DNA of 64,000 nt from Xylaria sp. FL1777 (lineage: Eukaryota > Ascomycota > Sordariomycetes > Xylariales > Xylariaceae). A program made the position numbers and the translations under genes. The stretch lies in contig MU400685.1 in the NCBI GenBank assembly GCA_022578965.1, positions 23,762 through 87,761 of the forward strand, read 5' to 3'. This document shows, in pieces, positions 49,019 to 61,875 of the stretch; positions within the stretch are counted from its first letter, which is position 1, and each line of letters begins with the position of its first letter. The notes under the pieces are model-generated. The model saw nothing but the letters and a program-made list of their open reading frames with translations. It was not told the origin of the DNA and made no database searches.

Positions 49019-50170
49019 TAGCTTGCCGAACTATATATTTTTAAGGCATACTGCATGCATATTTTAATAAAACGCTGCATCTTTACATTTAGCAATAGCT
49101 ATATTTTTAAACGTTCTTAAAAAAGCTCACTTTATATTTACTTTACTACATGCTATAATAAAACTAATTTACTCCTGTTTTAGCTAATCTTTAATTAATT
49201 TTTTGTTTAATAAACACTAAATATTAGTTTTGTTTATACCTTTATATACTTTATAAGTCTTTTTAACTGTTATATATGCGTTTATAAAAAACAAGGTAAG
49301 CAACTAAAACAAAAAAAAAAAACTAAAACAAAATGCAAAAAATAAAACCTAAGTACTTAAATAATTAATAAATATAACCTTATATTATAAAAAAGCTAAA
49401 AGGTTATTTAGTTTAGCTACTTAATATAACTTAAAAGCTTTTTTATAATACTAAATATTTATTAAGTAAACATTTAGCTTAGCTTGCTAAATGTTTTATA
49501 ATATAGTAAATATAACATATATTATAATTTAATAATAATAGAATTTATAGCATATTTATATGCACTATAAAATTTTCTATAATACATTTTAAGATAACAT
49601 ATAGCAAGTAAAACTATAAAGCTACAATTAAGTATATTTATAGCTATTTAAATAAACATTAAAAATAATATAATAGCATATTTATAAAAGAGTAAAGTAT
49701 TTAAGTATGTAATTTTAACTAAATGTAAAAAAAAGTGCTTATGATTATATTACAAATAACTTATTTAATATTTTAGTTTTTTTTATTAACATGTTTATCT
49801 TAATTGTGCTATAAAATTAATTATACTATAAGATCTATTATATGTATTTTAAACCTCTTTAATGTATATATATTTTAAATAAACATGCTATTATTAATAC
49901 TAATAGTTTATAAATAGTTTATAAAAAACCTTTCTTTTTAGTTTTTATTAAGATTTAGTTTTATTTATAGTGCAAGCAGCTAAAATTAGCTTAGCTTGCT
50001 AATATAAAAATATAACTATAAATAATTAAAACGTAACGCTTAAATAAATTATTTATTGCTTTATATAAAACAAATTATAATAAACAATATTGTTTTATTA
50101 TATTTTTTAAGATTAAAAATAGCTTATATTTTAAGCTTAGTTAGCTTATAAAGCAAAAAATTGTTATTAT

Positions 50171-50175
50171 AAAGC
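50171..50175. repeat. Target-site duplication AAAGC (left)
   Basis: AAAGC directly precedes the 5' LTR at 50176 and is repeated directly after the 3' LTR at 57891-57895. A 5-bp duplication is the size expected for Ty3/Gypsy integrases. Confidence 0.85.
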
Positions 50176-50676
50176 TGTTATGAAATTGGCACAAGGGTGG
50201 CCTTTAAAGCAGCTCGATGCCTTTATATATACTTTGCACCTTTTTCTTTTGTTAGCTAAAGCTGAAGTCATGTAATAACTTACTTGGCTTACTAGGCTTA
50301 CAGTAATTTAAAGCTTACTAAGCTTACGGTAATTTAAAGCTTACTAGGCTTACGGTAATTTAGTGCTTACTAGACTTATAGTAATCTAAAAGAAGTTACT
50401 ACTTTTTTTACCTTTTTTTTGTTTATATAATTATATACTTTTTATATTTAGTTACTTATTTAGTTTTAGTTCTTTAGCTATTAATTTTATTTTTTTATAA
50501 CTGCTAAGCATTAATATATTTATTATTTTTAATTTTTTAAGATCTTTATTAATGCATAGTAATAAAAGTACTTTAAAAACCTTTTTAACGAACTATTATT
50601 AAAAATCCTATTGTTACTTATAAATTAAAACCCTAAAAGCAAACCTGTTATATTAATATATAATAGGTTTATTACA
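50176..50676 (+). repeat. 5' LTR
   Basis: 501 bp, the same length as the 3' LTR, with C/T and G/A differences between the two. It contains four direct copies of a 26-bp unit (GCTTACTAGGCTTACGGTAA plus TTTAAA) at 50287-50390. The primer-binding site should start at 50677 (ctttaatagc), but I cannot match it to a tRNA, probably because of RIP. Confidence 0.92.
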
Positions 50677-52018
50677 CTTTAATAGCTTTTTAATTAATAG
50701 AACTTAATATATAAAAACAAATATTAGTATAAAGAGTTAAATAATAAACGATCTACAAAATAAACTTTTAAAAGTATACTAAAAAAATATTTAAAAAACA
50801 AAAATGCTAAACAGCATTACATAAGTAAACTTTACTTAATAACTAATAAACTAGATTTAAGTTATACTATTAAAAACAAAAAGTTAAAAATTAAGTTTAA
50901 AAATCTTAAAAACTTTTAAAACTAGCAACGTATTAAAACAATAAACTTTAGCACTTTTATTAGCTATTTTTATTAAAAAAAAAGCAGTAGCAAAAAAAAA
51001 AAAGTTAAGCAGTAATAATAAAAAAAAACTAATACTAACACTAGTACTACAAAATAAACTAGTTGTTTTAACTTAAAAAGCAGCTTAAATACTAAGCGTT
51101 ATAACTTTTAAACTAGCATAAATACTAGCTATAGTAATTAAAGCAGCAATAATAATTGCTATTATAACAATAAATTAAAGCTTTAAACAAATAATTATAT
51201 TATAATTAATGTTAATATTACTACTAGTAAACTTAATGCTTATTTTTATTATTGCTATACTTAAAATAATAACTTAAAATAAAAAACCTAACTTTTTATT
51301 ATTACTACTGCTTTTATTATTAAAATTATTTATAATATTAAAAATGCTAAACATTAAAAGTTTTAAACTTATTGCTTTAAAGCTTTATAATAAATTTATA
51401 AATATAAAAGCTTTTTTAATTTATGCTAAACTTTATTTAAAATAATATTTTACTACTATTACAAAAAAAAATCAGAAAATAATAACTATTTTATAATTTC
51501 TATTAAAAAAAATACTAAAATAGTTTTAACTTATTTTAAAGAATTTTTTAAAAGCTAATAAGTTAACTAATTTTAAGCTAAAAACAAAAAAGATTTTTAA
51601 AAATTACGTTAAGTTTAAAAATTAAATAAAAGTATTATTTAAAAATACCTAAAAAGCAAAATACGCAAAAAAAGTACTTTATTGCTTAAAACAAACAAAA
51701 GTAGCAGTAAATTATGCTATAAAATTTAAACAATTAGTAATAATTTTAAAATTGCTTAAGCTTGTACTGTTTTACTTATTTTATAGTAAACTTAAAACTT
51801 AAGTTTAAAACAAACTATATAAAATAAATAAACTAACAAAAATTAATACGTATATTAATATAGCTATTATAATTAATTAATAATTATTTAACTAGTATTT
51901 TAAAACTAAAAAAACTAAAAAAAACAAAAAAAAAAATACTTAAAAAAGTATTAAACAAAGATTTAAATAAATTAGTAAAGTTTAAAAATAATAACCTTAA
52001 GATATATTTAAAGTTAAA

Positions 52019-52060
52019 TGTTATAACTGTAAAAAAAAAAAACACTTTTAAAAACAATGT
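52019..52060 (+). pseudogene. Gag zinc knuckle (CCHC) remnant
   Basis: Reading frame C-Y-N-C-K-K-K-K-H-F-stop-K-Q-C keeps exact CX2CX4HX4C spacing, with an internal stop. The homologous place in the second copy (about 63487) has lost the second Cys and the His by G-to-A and C-to-T changes. Confidence 0.85.
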
Positions 52061-53859
52061 TAATTTAAAAAAAAGAACAAAAAAAAAAGCTATAAAAAAA
52101 AAAAGATCTTTTAGCTTAAAAAAAAAGTATAAGTTATAAAAGTTTAAAACAACAAAAAACAATAAAGCAATTTAAAAAATATGTTTTTAAAGCAAAAATA
52201 TAAAGTTGCTATTTTAAGTTAAAACAAAAATGCTATACTAAACAAATTTAAATGCTTTATTTATATAAGTTAAAATAAATAAGCATATAAATATTATTTA
52301 AAAGCTTTGTAGTTATTAAAACAAATTGCAAAAAAATATATTTGCTATATAAACAATTAAAATTATTTAATATATAACTTAAAAAAATAGTTTAACTAAA
52401 AGTAGCAAACAATAAAAAATAGTAAGTTAATATAGTTAGCAAACTTATAAAACTACAAAAACTTTAAACTACTAAAGCTTAAAATATAACTTAAAAAAAA
52501 GTTATATTTAAAAAAACAAAACTATAACTATAAATAATATAATTATTAAACTAATTATAAACTACTAAAATATTTAGTTGCTAAATAAACTTAAAAAAAT
52601 AAAACTTATAAAACTTTAAAGCAAAAACAAATAAAATTAAAAACTATAAAAAACACTATAAAAAAAAAACTAATAAAAATAAACAAAGTATTTTTATAGC
52701 TTAAACTGCTTTAAATATAACAAAACAAAAAAGCATTAATAGTTAGCGCAAAAACTAATATGTTTTAAAAACTAAAACTAGTAATTTAACTAATTGCTAA
52801 AAGTTACTACTATAATAAAACTATAATAAAAAACAATAATAATATTTTATGCTTAAAAAATCTAAAATATAACAAAGTATTATAAAATTGCTATATAATA
52901 TATTATTGCTATTAATATTTACTTAATAAACTAAAAAATAATTAGTTTTTTAAACAAATTGCAAAAATAAAAATATAAAACTTTTATAAATTAAAGTAGT
53001 TAGTTATAACTATAGTTTACTACAAAAATCTATAAAAATTTGCAACATTTAAAAAAAATTCTAACTGCACTTATAACATTAGTTTAAAAAAATATAAAAA
53101 TAATTACTATAAATATTACTAGCTAATTAAAGCATAATTATATTAAAAAATAGTTGCTAAAAGCAAAAAAGCTTAAAAACTATAATTTAAAGCTTAACTA
53201 AAAGCAAAAATAAAACAAAGTATAATAATATTTAAAGTACTAAAAAAAACAAGCATTTAAATATTTAACAAAAAAAAGTTAAAAAACAAAATAAATACTT
53301 GCTAAAAAAGTAGCAAATAGCTAAAAAAACTAAGGCTTTATATAAAGTTTAATATAATAACTAACAAAACTAATTTAAAGTTAAACTTATATATTAAAAA
53401 AAAAAATATAATATTTTAATTAATTTAAAAGCATAAGCTAACATAATTTTACTTAAAGTAGCAAAACGAAATAAAATTCCTTAAAAATATAAGCAAAAAT
53501 CTTAAAAAATTAAAAGATTTAATAGAAGCACTTTTAGTTATAATAACAGTTATATACTTAAAAAAACCAAACTTCTTAATATATTTATATAAAAACATAA
53601 AAAACAAATTATATTAAATATTGCTAATATATTTAATTATAATATTATTTTAGAAATACTATAGCTAAAAACTAGCAACCTTTTAATTTAATGAAAAATA
53701 AAAACTATTAATTAAAAAAGTAAGAAATAAAGCAAAAAAATCAAAAAAATCGCAAAAAAAATCTTAAACAAAATACTAAAAATATATTATAAATTTTACA
53801 AACTATTTAAAGAAAAAAAAAAAAAAGAACTTTTTAAACATAGCTTATAAAACTATTAT

Positions 53860-54430
53860 ATTCCTATTAAAAAAAAATGTTAACTAAAGCTTTATTAAGT
53901 ATACTACATAAGCTTAAACAAAACAAACGCTTTATAAAAATACATTTAAAAAAATCTAGCAAAAGAATTCCTAAAAGAATTTTAGTTATTTGCTAAATAT
54001 CTTATAATGCTAATACTTAAAATAAAAAATAGAAAACAACTAATTAATAAAAAAAGAAAACTAATATAGCAAGTAGTAATTAACTATTAACTATTAAACG
54101 TAATTACTATTATAAATAAATACCTTTTTATTTTGCTAATAACTATAAAAAAAAATATTAGTTAAGCAAAATAATTTATAGTAGTTAATATTTTAAATAA
54201 ATATTACGCTATTAAAATAGCTAAAGGAAAAAAATGGAAAACTACTATATAAACAATATATAAATTATATAAGTACATAGTTATGCTATAAGAACTATAA
54301 AACGTATTAGCTAGTTTTTAATATATAATAATAACGATTTTATAAAAGTTTTTAAATAAATTTATGTTTATTTACTTAAATAATATCTTAATTTATTTTA
54401 AAACACTAAAAGAACATAAAAAATATATAA
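53860..54430 (+). pseudogene. Ty3/Gypsy reverse transcriptase remnant
   Basis: Across stops, the frames show a segment like KTNALQKYIQKNLAKEF, the finger-palm motif IAKGKKWKTT followed by YKLYKYIVML, and the catalytic box YLNNILIYF at about 54375-54402. The YLDD box of the family reads YLNN, that is two G-to-A changes at the catalytic aspartates. Confidence 0.9.
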
Positions 54431-55379
54431 CTTAAGTATTAAAAATACTTAAACAAGCAAAATTATAACTTAATATAAAAAAGTATGTATAACATATATA
54501 AAAAATCAATTTTTTAAGATTTATAATTACTTTAGAACAAATATAGATTTAATAGTTAAAAATTAATATAATATAAAACTAAAAAATATTTAACTTAGCT
54601 ACTATTATAAATATATAATAAGCATTAGGATTTTTAAACTATGTTTAAATGTTAATTTAAAACTTTAAAAAAATAATATTTTACTTTATAAAGTATACAA
54701 AAAAAAAATACAAAAAAAAATTCTTTTTAATTTTAAAAAAAGCTTAAAAAGCTTTTAAAAAACTAAAACTAAAAGTTATTTTTAACTTTATAATTAAACT
54801 ATTTAATCTACAAAAAAAAAAAAAGCTAAAAATAAATGCTTTAAATAATATAATTGCAAAAGTTTTAAAACAACTAAAAAACAACAAAAAATAGCACTTA
54901 ATAGCTTATTATTTTAAAGCACTACAAAATGTAACATTATAATACTTTATATATAATAAAGAACTGCTTGTAATTATTATAGCACTTAAAAAATAAAAAC
55001 TGTTTTTTATAAAAACTATAAAGCTAATTAAAATTTATTTAAATTATTAAAATTTAATAAAATTTATAACTATATAAAAGATTACTAAACAACATAAAAA
55101 TTAAATAGTTTTTTTTTTTAAGTTTAACTTTAAAATATGTTACATTAAGGGAAAAAAAAACATTTAAGCAAACATACTTAGTTAATAAAGTTAAAAAGGA
55201 TTTAAAGTTCTAAAAAAAAACATTTAAGTACTATATTTTTAAAGAAATAAAAGCTTAAAGGTTAAAATTATACTTAAAGACTTTATAAATATATAGCTAT
55301 AATAAGCTTATAATTTAAAAGAATTAGCAAAACTATAAAAATACAAAGAATTAAAAAAAAACAAACTAATATATAAACA

Positions 55380-56000
55380 TAAGGTTTACTTACTAGAATT
55401 TTTACGAAACAAGTTTATTAAGAAATTTTACGAACATTTATTATATAAATACTAAAAAATAATAAAAACAGTTAAATAACTATAAAAAAAATACGATTTT
55501 CTAGAACTATAAAACATAGTTAAATCTATTGTAAAAAAATGCAATATTTGTAATAAAGCTAAAATAGCTTAATATAAGCTTTATAAACTGCTATAACTTA
55601 TATAAATACTTAAACAAGCATAGCATACTATTGCTTAAGATTTTATTATAGTACTACTTTTATTAATTAATCTAGTTATAAAAGTATAATACAATAAAAT
55701 ATAAGTTATTATTAATAAATTTATTAAGTATGCTTACTTTTTATTGTTTAAAGGAAATATAATAGCTAAACAACTTATATACACCTTTATACGCTAATAT
55801 TTAAATAAGCATAAACTACTAAAAAAAATTGTTTTAAACTAAAATAAATTGTTTACTTTTAAGTTTAAAACTAGTTTTTTTAAATTTATTAGTGTTAAAC
55901 TAAAGTTTTTAACTGCTTACTATTTATAAATAAATAAGCAAACAGAAAAACTAAACTAAATACTAAAACAATATTTATAAAGTTATATTAATTATTAATA
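55380..56000 (+). pseudogene. Retrotransposon integrase remnant
   Basis: The zinc-binding end reads KKCNICNKAK near 55535-55565 (C-x2-C). A WDFI-type motif has its Trp changed to stop near 55638, and a K-F-x-K-Y-A-x-F segment lies near 55720. The conserved TAYHPQTDGQTERLN region is recognisable as TAYYL followed by INKQTEKLN near 55910-55955. Spacing fits a DDE integrase. Confidence 0.88.
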
Positions 56001-56559
56001 AAACAATTAAGTAAAACTATTATTAACGGCATAAATTTTATATAATATATTAATAAACAAAAATATAAACATATTTTCGTATAAAGCCGTTTATAAATAG
56101 CAAGTAATTACTAAAAAACAAAAAAAAACATTAATAAAAGCATTTGTTATTTTAACTATAGCACTTTAAGCAAAAACTATTGTAATAGAAATTAAAACGT
56201 TATAAGCTAAACTATAACTATGTTTTTAGTTTTTATAATAATAAATGTTAGTATATTATAACAAAAAACAAACTAAAAAACTAACCTTTAAAAAAGGAAA
56301 CAAAGTTTATTTGCTATAACAAAAACAAAACGCAAACATTAATATTTTTTAAATTAAAACAAAACAACTAAGCAACAAATTAAAATTTAAAAAACTTAGT
56401 TTTTTTAAAATTAAAGAAGTTATTTTACTTATTAACTATAAACTGTTATTACTAAAAAATATGCAAATCTATCTTATTTTTTACATTTTTTTACTAAAAC
56501 TAGCACTTATTAAAACATTTATTAAAACATAACTAAAAATAAAAACAGATTAAAACATT

Positions 56560-56700
56560 TATAAAGTAAAAAATATACTAGATTTCTGTTAAAATAATAA
56601 TAACGTTAAATATTTTATTAAATAAAAAGAATATTTATATGCTAATAATACTTAAGAACTTAAGAAACATTTAAAGACTGCTAAAATAATTATAAATTAG
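56560..56700 (+). pseudogene. Chromodomain remnant of the integrase C-terminus
   Basis: Frame YKVKNILDFC, then NVKYFIK-stop-KEYLYANNT-stop-ELKKHLK. This matches the chromodomain pattern with VKYLVKWKGY and ENTWEP, both Trp codons having become stops. Chromodomains of this type bind methylated H3K9 and target insertion to heterochromatin. Confidence 0.88.
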
Positions 56701-57375
56701 TTTTACTGTTAACACTTTAACTAGTTAAAACTAAAAGAAAAAGATTAACTTTAAACGAAGCGTTTAGCGCGTTTTAATTAAACTTAAACAAAGCAGCTTG
56801 TGTTACTTTAGTTTGCTTTTTTTGTTGTTTTTGCTTTTTTACTAGCGCTTTTTGTTTTTTTTTAATACGCTTTATTTTATTTAGTTTATTTAAAAATTAA
56901 AGCTTTTGCTAAACTATTTTAATACTTTTTGCTTTTAGAAAACGTTTCTATATATAAAGCTAAGCTAACTTGCTTAAAACAAAGTTAAAGCTATTTTAAG
57001 CTTGTTTTAATTTTTCTTAAACTAGAAATAGCTGTTGTTTTGCTTGCTTTTCTTTTTTTTTAAGACAACAGTATTTAAAAATTATATTGTTAATTAAGTT
57101 AATTAGAACTTTTAATTTGTTGTAAAAGCAATTAGCGTGTACGCATTTAAAACAACAAAATATATTATTAATTATTTTGTACGTTAGTAATTAATTAAAG
57201 CAGCAAAAACAAAGCATAACTTTATAACTAGTAGAATTAATAAAAAAAGCAAAAACAAGTTTTTGCTTTATTTTAAATAAGCAGTTAGTTTTTTTAATAT
57301 GCTTTAACATTATAACATATAAAAGAAAAAAAAAGAAAAAATACTTATAAAAGATTATTAGAACAACAATTTTAA

Positions 57376-57388
57376 AAAAAGGAAAATA
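57376..57388 (+). other. Polypurine tract
   Basis: Run of A and G (aaaaaaaggaaaataa) ending at the TGTTAT start of the 3' LTR. This is the priming site for plus-strand synthesis. Confidence 0.8.
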
Positions 57389-57389
57389 A

Positions 57390-57890
57390 TGTTATAAAAT
57401 TAGCACAAGGGTAGCTTTTAGAGTAGCTTAATGCTTTTATATATACTTTGCACTTTTTTCTTTTGCTAGCTAAAGCTAAGGTTACGTAATAATTTATTTG
57501 GTTTATTAAGCTTATAGTGATCTAAAGCTTACTAAGCTTACGGTAATTTAAAGCTTACTAAGCTTATAGTAATTTAGTATTTACTAAACTTATAGTAATC
57601 TAAAAAAAGTTATTATTTTTTTTATTTTTTTTTTGTTTATATAATTATGCACTTTTTATATTTAATTATTTACTTAGTTCTAGTTTTTTAGCTATTAATT
57701 TTATTTTTTTATAACTGCTAAGCATTAATATACTTATTATTTTTAATCTTTTAAGACCTTTATTAATGCATAGTAGTAAAAGTACTCCGAAAACTTTCCT
57801 AACGGACCACCGTTAAAAATCCTATTGTTACCTGCAAATCAAGACCTTAAAGGCAAACCTGTTATATTAATATATAACAGGTCTATTATA
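57390..57890 (+). repeat. 3' LTR
   Basis: 501 bp, followed by AAAGC. It keeps the 26-bp internal repeats with more C-to-T changes than the 5' LTR. Confidence 0.92.
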
Positions 57891-57895
57891 AAAGC

Positions 57896-60800
57896 TTACT
57901 TAAAGCAAATATTAAGTTATATAGCTAAACTAAACTATTATTTAAACATAAAACAATTAAAACAGTAATAAAATAAAGGTAAACATAGCAGCTATAATAT
58001 AAGCTAAAGGTATTTTTAAAGCATAACTAAATAACTTTTAAAAGGACAATAGCTTTTAAAAAAACAATAGCTTTTAAAAAAACAATAGTTTTTAAAAAAA
58101 CAATAATGTTTATAAAGTTAAACCTTATGTTTTATAAAAAGAGAACAAATAACTTAGTATACTAAATAGCCCTTAAAAAAACAACAATGTTTAAAGCAAA
58201 ATTAAACAGTAATTTTATATAAACAACAATGTTTATAAAGCTAAACCTTATGTTTTATAAAGTAATAAACAGCAATTTAATACACCTTTATCTCTTTATT
58301 TATTAAATTATCCCATTTAAGCTTTTTATTATTAAGTTTCCTATTATTAAGCTTTCTATTATTAAGCTTTCTATTATTAAGCTTTCTATTATTAAGCTTT
58401 TTATTATTAAGCTTCTTATTATTAAGACTAGGGCTTATTTCTTACAAAAAACGGTCATAATAATAATGACCTCATTAAGCAATTCAATAAAGCTTTTTCT
58501 TTTTAAAAAGCTAAAGGTTAAAAGCTCGAAGCTATTAATAGTACAGCTTTAAATAAACCTTTAGACTTTCCTAAATCCAGCCTTTTTATATGTTTAACAT
58601 TTATTGCATTTTCTTTATCTAACTTGCTTAATTTGTATAGCTTTTATTATCCTCTAAGTGTTTATTACTTTTTAAGTGTTTATTACTTTCCAAGTGTTTA
58701 CTATTTTCCAAGTGTTACGCTTTAGATATTTTTAGACAACAGCTAAGAGCCTCGTTAAATATCTAGCTAGCGAAGTAATAGCAGTGGTAGCAAAACTGCT
58801 AAAGCTAACTAAGCTAACTTCTGTTGCTTGTTATTTGTTTTAGCTGCAACTAGTTTTCTATGTTAACTTCCGGCGCTTCTATTATATAAACTAAAACTTG
58901 GTAGCTTTATTTGGTTGTAACAATAGAAATGCGGCTTAAGTGCATAATTACTAAAAATAAACAGCATTTTAAGTAGCACTAATATAAAACTAAAAACCGG
59001 TGTATTATAATCATAAGTGATTTTAAAGCTTTAATAATAATATAAGCTACTTATAGCTTAAATTAATCTAAAAATAGCTTAAAATATAATAAATAAGCAA
59101 ATCTTTTAAAAATTAGTTAAATTATAACTAGCTTAAAAAAGCATAAATTATATAAAAGTTTTTGCTGCAAGTTATTAAAAATAAAAAACAATAAACTATT
59201 ATTAAATAAGCGTTTTAAACAAAAACTTTTTATATTTAATTAAGCATAGCTTTATTACTTATTAAGCATAGCTTTATTATTTAATTATTTATAATATATA
59301 CTTAGTATATAAACTATAAATTCCTTGCATATTTTTATTTATATATATATTTTTACTTATATATATATTTTTATTTATATGCATATTTTTACTTAATATT
59401 ACACATATAGTTTTACTTTAATATAATATATATAATAATGCAATTATTACCACGCTTTATATACAAAGTACACTTATTTGTATTAAGCATTATAGCTATA
59501 TTATATTATTTATTTATTTTGCTAGTTTTTAATAGTACATTAATAGTTTTTTCTTTATTAGTAGTATATTAATATTAAATAAATATTTACTTTAGCTGCT
59601 TTTACTGCAATATTAAAATTGCTAAAAATAACTTAAACACTAATGTTTACTTTTACTTAAGTGTTTTTTAGTTTATTACTTTTATTGAAATATTGTTTGC
59701 TTATTAAAATATGTATTAATAATTTACAAAAAAGTCTGCATTTAAAGCAAAGCTAAGCTTTTTTAGTGCAGCTATGCAAGCTTTCTGGTTTTTTTGTTTT
59801 AAGAACAAGTACAACAAAATACTTAAAGATAAAAGGTTGTTTTTTAACCTTTAATATTTTAATACCTATTGCTAAAAATAAAATAACCATAAGGATATTT
59901 AGTGCATAAAGCTATTTTAAGGCTTGTGCTTAATACATAATGTATTTACTAATGCACATTTTGTTTCTTTAGTTATTTATAAGTATATACTTTAACTAGT
60001 TACTTAATAAAAAGTAGTTATTATGCTATTTTAAGTACGCGTTATTATTATTGCTTACTACCCCCTTTTTTTTTTTTCCCTTTTATATCTTTAGCTACTA
60101 TAACTTTTTGCGAACTTATTTACCTTTATTAACTATTAATAATATGTAAACTTCACGGTTTATATAATTAACTAATAAAAGCGGTTTTAGCTTTAGTTTT
60201 AGCTTTTTACCTAAATTAACCTCTAAGAATGAAAATACCCTTAAACAAAAAAAAACGCTAATTTAGTTAACTTTACTAAAGATATTAACTTTTTAGTTAA
60301 TTTTTCCGAAAACACTAACTTTTTAAAAGCTAAATACCTTTAAAAAGACACATATTTCTAAAAAAACACATGTCCTTAAAAAAACATATATTTTTAAAAC
60401 ATATACTTTTAAAAACACTGCTTTCACCACTTTTCCCACTTTTTTTAAAATCATTAATATCTCGAAAAACAGCAAAATGTGTTTTTTATCTGTTAAAAAA
60501 GTTATAAGTATACTTAATAAAGCAAATAACTTAATTAAAACTATTATAAATATATTTTAAAAAGTAGCGCGTTATTAAAACAGCATTAAAAATTTCTAAA
60601 TATAGGTATTTTATTTATAAAACCTAGTATTAAACAAGAAACTATAAAAAGGCAAATATAATACCTTTAAATAATAAGTAAAAAAGTTATATAACGAAAT
60701 ATATAAGAATATTATAAATAAAGGACAAAAAATTAAAAACTGGAAAACAAAAGCAGTTAAATCTTTAATTATGCTAAGCACTTTAAGCCTGCAGTATTAA

Positions 60801-61875
60801 CACTTAATTAAGTTAAAATTTTGCAATTTTTTTAATAAACTTTAAAACTAAATAGCATAAAATAATATAAGCTACTTATTTGCTATAGTATTATTAAATA
60901 TATAAATATATTATTAAATTGCGTTAAGCGCTACTAAAAAACAAAGTATTTAAAAAACCTTTAGTATATAAACAATTAATATAAAGGGCTTTAATAGTAT
61001 TATTTACTGCAAGCTAACTAAAGAAAAAATAAAAGCAGCTTAAATAATAGTTAGCTTACATAAGTTTTTAGTAAGCAAGCTATTTTTATTAACAATACTT
61101 ATTAAAAACAAAGAATTTAACAAAACTATTAAATTATTTGAAGTAAAAAAGCAAGCAGCTAAACAGTAGTTTTTTTTTACTAAAGTTAACCTATTTAAAG
61201 TTAAAAACAGTAATAACGCAACATTTTAAAAAAAGCCTATGTTTATAAAGCTTAATACATTTAAATTTATAACTAAGTGTTTTTATAAAGCTGCTGTTTT
61301 ATTAAACCTAAAAACAGCCCTTAATAAAATGCACTAGTTAATAAAATATAACGTTTTAAAGCCCTTTTTAAACATAATAGCAAAGGTAAAAAAAGCAATA
61401 TATATATACTACTATTAAATTTAGCTAGTATATAACCTTAACATAAAACAGTTAAAACATAAGTTAAACTTTAACTACTTAATTAAAAAGATAACTAATC
61501 GCATATATAAATTAAAAGTATAAATAAAAAAAAAGCTTAATGCAAAAAAGAACTTTTTTAATATAAAAAAAAAGCTAGTTTTTTTTTAAAACAATTTTAG
61601 CTTAATTAAAGTTCTTAAGCGCAAAGCTATTATAAAATAAGCTAACTAGGCCGGTTAAAAAGCTAGGTGTAAAGAAAGCATACATAAAAGGAGTTCTATT
61701 CGTTAAAAAGATATGTATTTAAACCACTATAAGGGTTTAATACATAAACTTAATAAACTTAAGCGTTAAGTTTATTAAGCTTTAAACTTAACAAATTTAA
61801 GCGTTAAATTTATTAAGCTTTAAACTTAAAACAATATAGCGTTAAGTTTATTAAAAAAAGCAATATTTATAAATT
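57896..61875. repeat. AT-rich spacer between two Gypsy copies
   Basis: Decayed sequence with local tandem repeats: about 58020-58100 (cttttaaaaaaacaatag units), duplicated 60-bp stretches at about 58095-58260 (agctaaaccttatgttttataaa), 58315-58425 (16-bp ctattattaagcttt units), 58660-58720 (agtgtttattactttyc units) and 59335-59400. A patch at about 58430-58960 keeps more G+C. From about 60580 to 61620 a long + strand region reads as a basic, Leu/Lys-rich degraded ORF that I cannot assign to a family. Confidence 0.6.
61745..61858. repeat. GCGTTAAGTTTATTAAGCTTTAAACTTAA repeat
   Basis: Three direct units of about 38 bp, each with a hairpin-prone core (taagtttattaagctttaaactta). It lies just upstream of the truncated Gypsy copy. 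Confidence 0.8.

Larger units (their letters stand above)
37500..50170. repeat. AT-rich RIP-mutated block with many minisatellites
   Basis: About 12.7 kb of very AT-rich sequence with stops in all frames. I could not identify a transposon domain. It holds several local tandem arrays: about 37540-37690 (aaataaaacatgc and ataaacttaaaaacat units), 39160-39720 (ttaactaataaatgcttata units), 40180-40990 (cttaattttttagtata units), 42000-42250 (about 18-bp taactaaataaaacaata units), and those listed separately. The 68-codon frame at 46822-47028 is AT-biased and not a credible gene. A slightly more GC-rich island at about 46010-46140 may be an older fragment. Confidence 0.7.
50176..57890 (+). mobile_element. 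RIP-mutated full-length Ty3/Gypsy chromovirus LTR retrotransposon
   Basis: 7715 bp with 501-bp LTRs (50176-50676 and 57390-57890), both beginning TGTTAT. The 5' LTR ends ACA and the 3' LTR ends ATA, a C-to-T change. It has 5-bp AAAGC target duplications and a purine run AAAAAAAGGAAAA next to the 3' LTR. On the + strand, translation across stops shows a gag zinc knuckle, reverse transcriptase, integrase and a C-terminal chromodomain in chromovirus order. Trp and Gln codons have become stops and catalytic Asp codons have become Asn, so it is dead. A second copy begins near 61876. Fungal chromoviruses such as MAGGY, Pyret and MGLR3 have this layout. Confidence 0.93.

Noticed and set aside
51884..52162. 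92-codon minus-strand Phe-rich frame
   Set aside because: It is the antisense of the gag zinc-knuckle region of the Gypsy element, and its Phe richness reflects poly-A on the other strand.
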